From Druceiella hillmani (taxonomy: Eukaryota > Arthropoda > Insecta > Lepidoptera > Hepialidae): 64,000 bases of DNA. Below, piece after piece: positions 57,816 to 64,000 of this stretch. The position numbers and the translations under genes are program-made. The notes beneath the pieces are model-generated. The model saw only the letters and a program-made list of their open reading frames with translations, did no database searches and had not been told where the DNA came from. Numbering within the stretch: position 1 is the stretch's first letter; each line of letters begins with the position of its first letter. The stretch covers positions 7,244,501 to 7,308,500 of the forward strand of contig JAYKKI010000095.1 in assembly GCA_039881145.1 (NCBI GenBank). The letters are read 5' to 3'.

Positions 57816-58130
57816 CGACTCGTTTTAATTCATTTCAAAACGACGCAGTGAACGTGTTAAACGTTCAAGACAATTACTGTAAGTCACTATCTATCGAATG
57901 ATAAATGACGAAGTACATTACGCGCCGGGTCGCATGCGAATTTCACGCGCGCGATAAAGCCAATCGCCATTCAACGGCGTCGTGCGCGGCCATGCCACCG
58001 ACTGGCAGTGTGACTGTGTGGCTCATGAGATGCAACAACTTTCTAAAACAACGACTATGCTTACTTAACCTGTGGCCTGCATTGATCATATCGCCGCACT
58101 GTCTATCTAAACAGTGTGATATCAATTGAA
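57816..58130. other. CpG-rich unique patch
   Basis: GC-rich with GCGCCGGGTCGCATGCG, TCACGCGCGCGATAAAGCC and CGTCGTGCGCGGCCATGCC. It is open on both strands (57905-58129 plus, 57943-58125 minus) without a recognised domain, and has no inverted ends. It is the fourth such island in the intron. Confidence 0.4.
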
Positions 58131-58736
58131 TAAAAAGTTTTTTTAAGTTTTACATAATTTATTTAAATGACCATACAAACTGGGTACACAATTCTATTAT
58201 AAACACTTAGTACTTAGTACTCTAGTATCAACTTAGTCCTACGAATGTAGCGCAAAAATAAATTTAATATTATTTAAAATATGAGTATTCCTTGTACAAC
58301 TTGTCATGAATTATCGATGACAAGTCATGTATGTCATGAATTATCGATTTTAAAAAAAATATTTTTAAATAAGCATGAAAGCAGACTGCGCAAAATAAAA
58401 AGAAAAAAAACTTGTATTAAACTTGTATTAAACCTGTCAACTTTCTTTGAGAATTTGTAGGGGGATTCTGATTACGGTTAATAGATTGGTTTATTCGATA
58501 TCCCAGTGTCGGATTTGCAAATTATTTCTTTGAGAAATTTTCATACCTATGCTTCTGTTTCTTTAAGCCTTAAAAAGTTTGTTACTTTTGGTGTGAAACG
58601 TCTAGTGGCGCGTTTGGCTTGGAGTTAAAACGTTCTGATGGCACGCCACGACGTACCATTCGTCCTGCTTCGCGTCACGTCGGCTCTTTCCGACTTAATT
58701 CGGTCAGCTTTGCTTCTTGTTAGTTCTTTCCGACTT

Positions 58737-58927
58737 ACGCCCGTATGCACCACACACGGTCAGGACTCTCAGTCAAATTTACTGACAGTTAAAAACATAT
58801 TTTGTCTGAATGCTTTACGGATTAGACCGTGCAATAGGGCACGGTCGGTAAAGTAGATTCTTGTTCCGACTCGACTGACAGGTAACTTCTCTCAAGTCTG
58901 GACCGTGTGTGGTGCATATAGGCGTTA
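58737..58927. mobile_element. TIR MITE, CGCCCGTATGCACCACACAC family, copy 3
   Basis: ACGCCCGTATGCACCACACA at the left and TGTGTGGTGCATATAGGCGT at the right. The inner block AGAAACAGAAATACGTTTTT is deleted, which shortens the element to about 190 bp. Flanked by TT and TA. Confidence 0.88.
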
Positions 58928-59612
58928 ATTCGACCAGCTTTGGGTCTTGTCGGCTAACACTATTTTAAAATGAAAAATATTTTTTCAACAGATTGATTAG
59001 AAATATTTCTGTGATAAATTGATAAAAATAGAATAATAAATATTTAATAAAACTATAAATTAATATTTCATTGTTAAGAACTGCTTAAATAATTGTTTTT
59101 TTTTCGTTTTCAATTCCTTCAAATAAAAATATTTCAACAGAATTTGCTCGGCGTGCTATGACAGTTGACAGTTTTTTTTAAAAATAATTATTTCTGTCGT
59201 GATTTTTTCTTTTTCTATAATTTACGTGTAGTCATTAATATACATATATTCGGCACAATGTTCAAGCAATAATTTATAAAGATAGCATTGAATCTGTTTG
59301 GAGCGTAGATATAATTAAGTGTAGGCATGATATGATAGTAGAATTATATATGACTCGTAATATATGTACGTGTAATGGTAGTCGCGAACGGCTCGCCACG
59401 TGCTTTGTCCCTGGCGATGGATGTGTTATAGAATAATAATTGGAAGGTTTATCGTGCCGTGGCGAGATGGCCCCTCATGGCGTGATACGTTAGTGTCACT
59501 TTATCAATGTTTATCGCGTGCTTTTTACCCATTGGAATACATTCTGCAGAAGTAAGTCAATTTGCTCTCGCGCTGATGTACTAGCATATGTATGTATGTA
59601 TGTCTATATATA

Positions 59613-59616
<4 letters not shown>

Positions 59617-59678
<62 letters not shown>
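59617..59678. repeat. (TA)n microsatellite
   Basis: About 29 TA units, preceded by TATG units and followed by CATACACACACG. It produces a spurious ORF of alternating Tyr and Ile. Confidence 0.97.
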
Positions 59679-59681
<3 letters not shown>

Positions 59682-59829
59682 CACACACGTGCAATCGAAA
59701 TTGATTATATTTTTAAAATTTTTGTATTATGTACATAGAAGCAAATTTCAACGGTAATATGAAAGAAATGCATACCTAAATGAAATAAAAACATTTCTAG
59801 TAAAAGAAAGGACTTTGAGTAGTATATTT

Positions 59830-60345
59830 ATAGGGTTCCTATATTCCAAAATGAAGAACTTCTTATAGGACCACTTCGTTGTCCGTATGTCTGTCTGTTA
59901 AAACCGTTTTTCTCAGTAAAGCGTGGAAGAATCAAGAAATTAATATCAAATGCTTAGGTCTACGGTCCCTTTAAGCTGTAAAAAATCTAACTTTTAAGTC
60001 AACGCAACCAAAAAATACGGTCGTTTATGCCGTATATTTTGACACATGTAAATAGATCAAAACTTATAGGTTGATCTAGAATCATGAAACCTGGCAAAGC
60101 AAGGTCTCGCATCAGAAGTAAAGGAAAAAATCTGAAAATCGTTATTTTGTAGTTATATCACATAAAAAATATGTTTTTTTTAACTATGCGCCTGTGAAAG
60201 ATATAGTAAGCAATATATTTTTGTTCTAAAAAAATACAAATTTTGTAAATAGTTTAATAGGAATATTATGTACCATTAAATGTTTATAAATGCCTAATTG
60301 TGTACGGAACCCTCGTAATCCGAGTTCCACTCATCCTTGACCTGT
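59830..60345 (+). repeat. GTTCCG-type lepidopteran repeat, copy 4
   Basis: From AGGGTTCCTATATTCCAAAA, CACTTCGTTGTCCGTATGTC and CGTGGAAGAATCAAG through GTTGATCTAGAATCATGAAAC to TGTACGGAACCCTCG and TCCGAGTTCCACTC. The most complete copy together with that at 11740. Confidence 0.75.
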
Positions 60346-60721
60346 TTTTGTTTAATTATGGTCTGTACTTTTCTTTTGTTTCTGATACTTGATACACTCG
60401 CTTCATCTTAACATATTAAAGGGCGATTTGACTTTTCTCTCTCCTTACAAATAGTTGAAAATATTGAATGGGAAAATTCATACTCTTTCTCCAAATCTTT
60501 ATTGTTGTTCAAATCTCCAATTATATTGAACATGTTTCTTTATTTGTGACGTAGTACGATTCCATACTAATAAATAAGCCACGAAATAAATCAGCACCTC
60601 TAGTACAGCAGCTATGGGCGCATTGATCAATATTATTCTTTCGACTGAGCTGCACCTGTGTTGACATTAAACAAAATTATTATACTGAATATGTTTGGCG
60701 TTAATTTTGTAGAAATTCGTT

Positions 60722-60938
60722 ATTCACAATTAAACTATGTGATTGTAGTATTATTTCTACTTTCTTTAATTTCTTTACCACGCCCTAGGTTTCGTTGTAT
60801 GACATCTTCTGAATCTTTGCTGATTGCCCACCTGAAGATGTTGTAATACAACGACACCTGGGTCGTGGTAAAGAACTTAAGAAATAAAGTAGAAATAATA
60901 CTACATCACGTAGTTTCATTTAATTGTGAAAATGATTA
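60722..60938. mobile_element. Fold-back MITE, nearly complete palindrome
   Basis: The left half (GTGATTGTAGTATTATTTCT, ACTTTCTTTAATTTCTTTAC, CACGCCCTAGGTTTCGTTGT) is mirrored by the right half (ACAACGACACCTGGGTCGTG, GTAAAGAACTTAAG, AAATAATACTACATCACGTA). A central stretch contains CATCTTCTGAATC. Almost the whole element can fold into one hairpin of about 90 bp. Related pieces lie at 9126 and 22030. Confidence 0.85.
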
Positions 60939-62000
60939 TATTTTTTGGAATGGGCCCTGAACACGTTTTTATTTGTAAGTTACCTATTGCTGAAAAGGTT
61001 CTCATGTTAATCAAGGTTAGTATTATCTCTATTAAATGAAAACAAATACATGATACCGAGTTGTTATTACCGAAAAATCTTTGAAAAGAATGTCTCTAAA
61101 TGCGGTTTGTTGTTGTTGTAACCTAACCTAACCTAACCTCATAGTAAATAGTTGATATTAGCTTCGACAATAAATCTACGTAAGGAAGAAGCAGTGTAGC
61201 ATCTATAAGGGTGGGAAAAAGGAGCGGTCAAATTACGTTTCGTGTTTTTCGATTATTAATATTTAAAAATCCACTTCGATTATAATCAATAATATTTTTA
61301 AAAAATTCGATTATCAATATTTCAATCAATAAACCTATTCACGAAATACAATTTTTTGTACCATATTTTCCTTATTTCATTTTAATGTTGTTTTTTACTT
61401 AAGGTTTTTTATTGATTTTTATCTCGTATCATTTATACTTAACTAATGTAAATATCACTCATTAATTTGATATATAAATTTGAGCAAAAAAATCAATGTT
61501 AAAATAGTATTAACAAAAAAAAAAGAACGCGTTTGTGCACTTTCGATTTTACCTACAATTTTTTTTGTTCGAACTCGTACCAAAAACCACAGTCATTTTA
61601 CATAGATTTTTTTTGTCAAACAACTTAGCATCTGGGGAAGAACTTAAATATGTTTTTATTATATAATAATGCGACATCAAAAAGCTAACCCGTAAGATCA
61701 GATAATTTTGAAATAATTTGCACTCGTGAATATAACTCTAAATACTGAAGTGCCACCACTAAGTTAGTGAGCCCCAACGCCTAAAGCTTTATTGAGACAT
61801 CATAATCAACTTGAATGCATAAACACAACTTGTATTTCTTTATCGTCTTAAGTTGTTTATTATCTTGTAGCATCTACACAATGACGCAAGCGTCAGTGTG
61901 ATTAAATACATATTAGTTGCAGCGCTCATTAGTGATTATTTGATGTCATAGTCGTCGGAGGATGTCGATGATGATTGGACGGTGGTTGTGTAAGGCCTTT
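60939..62000. other. Intron stretch with a short TTAGG-type run
   Basis: AT-rich. TAACC repeats three to four times at about 61120-61139, the complement of the insect telomere motif TTAGG. A region of short ATTCGATTATCAAT motifs lies at 61250-61330. Nothing coding was recognised. Confidence 0.5.
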
Positions 62001-62560
62001 AAGTGGACACTGTAAACAAAATATACTCCAAAGACAGTAAGGTGTAAATTTTCGTTTTCTACTATAAACTGCGCTAGAATCCTGTTCTCTCTCATAGCCA
62101 TCGACCCTACTTGTTGTACAACTTTGATCACATCACTTGGCAGAATGTAGTTGAACGCTGACGAATAAATCGACATGGGCTATTCGAGAGAGAAGTCTAT
62201 TAACTCTGTTAGAGTATGTTTCCATCCCCATGGTGGTCCTGTCGTGTACGTTCTCCCTAAAAGTTGAAGCTTATGCGGTGGGGTCGAAACCATGCCGCAC
62301 ACAGCTCAATTTTACAAAATCAAGTGTTGCGGCTTCTACGTTCATCAAAACTGGGACTTCTTTTGATGGATGGTCAACTTTTATGAAGTCTTGGAAATTG
62401 GAAGTCGCTGTTTGTCCATCCCTTCCGCCGACGGAAGCCCCACTCCCAAACGGAGCCTTGATCTTGAGACGTACTTATTACACTACACTCTGGAAAATGC
62501 AAGGTTTACGCTTCACTTGTTCAGAATAATATTATTTTTTCACCTTTTTACGAAGTTGAC
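62001..62560. other. Possible decayed coding segment
   Basis: Less AT-rich than its neighbours. A plus frame at 62230-62529 (99 codons) and a minus frame at 61946-62176 are open. Neither matches a family I know. The location beside a LINE relic makes decayed retroelement sequence likely, but this is a guess. Confidence 0.25.
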
Positions 62561-63225
62561 TTCAGGAAAAAATTAGTTTAAACTTTGGTAAATTGAACGA
62601 AGTCAGTCTCATAATTTGCTGTTTAAGTTTGTACACTTTCGAAAGTTTTGTAAAAAAAAGAAAGAAATCCATATATGCTTAACCTTTTGACATATCAGTG
62701 TAAGATTTTACTTTAGCTTGGAAGCTAGTTGGAAGGCCCGCCAAAATATATTTAATTCTTATTATTTGACCAAATCCTAACTGGTAAATACCCTGTTACT
62801 AATAAAAGATGCTCAAACATAAGTTATAATGCTCTTGTTCGAAAATGCCAATACCGTTTAGAAGGTTGATGAAACAAAAGTATTAATTACTACTAATAAA
62901 CTCAGTAAAACTTTGAGATAACTATACCGAAGTTATTCCAAAATTGCAACCTGGAAAGGTCACGTTTCATACATAAGCACGTAAAATAGGAGATTGTGTC
63001 TGTGATTGTGAATATAAATTATATCTGTCACATCACAGATGGCGTCTTTAGAGCATCGTTAAAATTTATATTATTTTATGCTTGTTCCTGCTTTTGTTCA
63101 ATTTTCTATTTTTTTTTTCTAGTCATAAAAGACGATGAGATGATGAAAAATGAGCATCAGTTGTTGACAAAAGGGCTATGAACTACGTATAAAAACATTA
63201 CGAGAACAACATGAAGAAATAATGG
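62561..63225. other. Intron stretch without recognised features
   Basis: AT-rich. A CACAGATGGCGTC motif lies near 63038. No supported gene. Confidence 0.4.
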
Positions 63226-63480
63226 TTAAAGTAAAATTTCGCAACACTGCTCTTTAAAATTTGCTACTCCAGCATGGTTGAAGGATCTGTCCTTCAACAT
63301 GCTTGTAACAATGAGTTTCTCTATGCCGTCTGGTTTCCGCACAATGTGTCCGATGTATTCGACACGAGACTCGGATGGCGTGCTCTCCAGACCCAAATGG
63401 TGAACAATCTTCTTTTGATTCCGAGTTGTTCCAGAACCGCGACGTTGTTTCTGTTTTCGGGCCATGTGATGTCCTTCGTT
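63226..63480 (-). pseudogene. LINE ORF C-terminal relic
   Basis: The minus strand reads VEYIGHIVRKPDGIEKLIVT and then SMLKDRSFN in one frame, and LEQLGIKRRLFTIW just upstream in another. This is the order at the C-terminus of insect LINE proteins (LGIKKRLL..., FGHVMRRPDSLEKLIVTG...). A frameshift separates the two motifs and no zinc knuckle or reverse-transcriptase core is present, so it is a dead fragment. It belongs to a different lineage from the plus-strand relic at 32960. Confidence 0.7.
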
Positions 63481-63580
63481 TAATGATGAAAAAAAAAGGG
63501 TGCGTGTACTTATGTACGCGCGTGAGAAGTTATACTTCTTTGGCATCATTAAATAATACATACGGATAGATAACCTCAAT

Positions 63581-64000
63581 TATATTGGAGCACTTGAAAA
63601 AGTCTATAAACACAATTTTTTCACTAATATTTACGAATAGTAAATATATTAATCAAAATATTGAATTTAAATCACTACTGAATATAATTTATCAGCACAT
63701 ATATAAATCGCACTTATATGAAACTAAAACACGTGTGTGAATTTAGACACTAAAAACATGTGGATAAATACTATGAATATGAAAACAGTGAACAGAGGCG
63801 GCGATGGTGCCAATAGCTTTTGTTTCGAGACTGCAACCGCTGCAACTTCATACTGTAACTTTTGTGTGACAAATCTTAAAATTTCACTCTCATCATTTTT
63901 TCATAACGCGCCTAAAGAAGTATAACTTCAAATAATAATAAATATAATCTTAGCAGAATTTAATAAAATTAAACACTGAATATAAGGTACTCGATACAAA
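63581..64000. other. Intron stretch at the window end
   Basis: AT-rich. A 62-codon plus ORF at 63737-63925 has no recognised domain. No HIF exon was seen before the window ends. Confidence 0.4.

Noticed and set aside
59518..59757. 79-codon ORF rich in Tyr and Ile
   Set aside because: Translation of a (TA)n microsatellite.
61119..61140. Interstitial telomere (TTAGG)n
   Set aside because: Only three to four units of TAACC; too short to claim a telomeric origin.
5605..64000. Missing PAS-B exon of HIF alpha
   Set aside because: I looked for the YRFL...GGY.WV.TQAT segment next to AG/GT signals and found no convincing candidate; a short diverged exon could still have been missed.

Overview
This is eukaryotic DNA, almost certainly from a moth or butterfly. 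It is AT-rich, has spliced exons with GT/AG borders, and carries interspersed repeats that I recognise as typical of Lepidoptera, notably the element at about 47098-47876 that opens with AAAACCGGCCAAGTGC and closes with GGAACCCTAAAAA. No bacterial, phage or CRISPR features are present.

The only confident host gene is a plus-strand gene for the alpha subunit of hypoxia-inducible factor (HIF-1 alpha; similar/sima in Drosophila). Four consecutive internal exons lie at 1-49, 816-1001, 3672-3982 and 5498-5604. They encode the end of PAS-A, the inter-PAS region and the start of PAS-B. All three exon junctions join in phase. The window opens inside one exon and the last exon seen ends in the middle of PAS-B. 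I found no further exon, so 5605 to the end is best read as one intron of at least 58 kb, unless a short exon escaped me.

That intron is a collection of repeats. Region by region: 5.6-16 kb is AT-rich sequence with miniature inverted-repeat elements and two CpG-rich unique patches (about 12.96-13.28 and 16.26-16.88 kb). 17-23 kb holds an AT-rich minisatellite, a repeat carrying a CTCF-like motif, a decayed mariner-type transposon and a SINE. 23.6-30 kb has small tandem arrays and a CpG-rich patch next to two perfect CRE sites. 31.5-38.5 kb is dominated by two large tandem arrays, one of 157-bp units nested in a LINE relic and one of 196/198/89-bp units with higher-order structure. 38.8-46 kb has a LINE 3' end and several local duplications. 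47-53.8 kb has the lepidopteran GTTCCG-type repeats, a 98-bp array beside a Polinton-type DNA polymerase B relic, and a repeat dimer. 54-64 kb has a 33-bp minisatellite, two more copies of one TIR element, a fold-back element and another LINE relic.

The most interesting observations are: higher-order organisation of the 196-bp array; an array whose outer units are longer and more LINE-like than its inner ones; a SINE and a LINE in the same intron sharing a 3' tail; a repeat family carrying close matches to the CTCF consensus; five short perfect inverted repeats of unrelated sequence that look like template-switch scars; and a long charged insertion in the HIF PAS-A domain. I did not find a clearly new multi-gene system. 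Motif and homology statements were made by eye.
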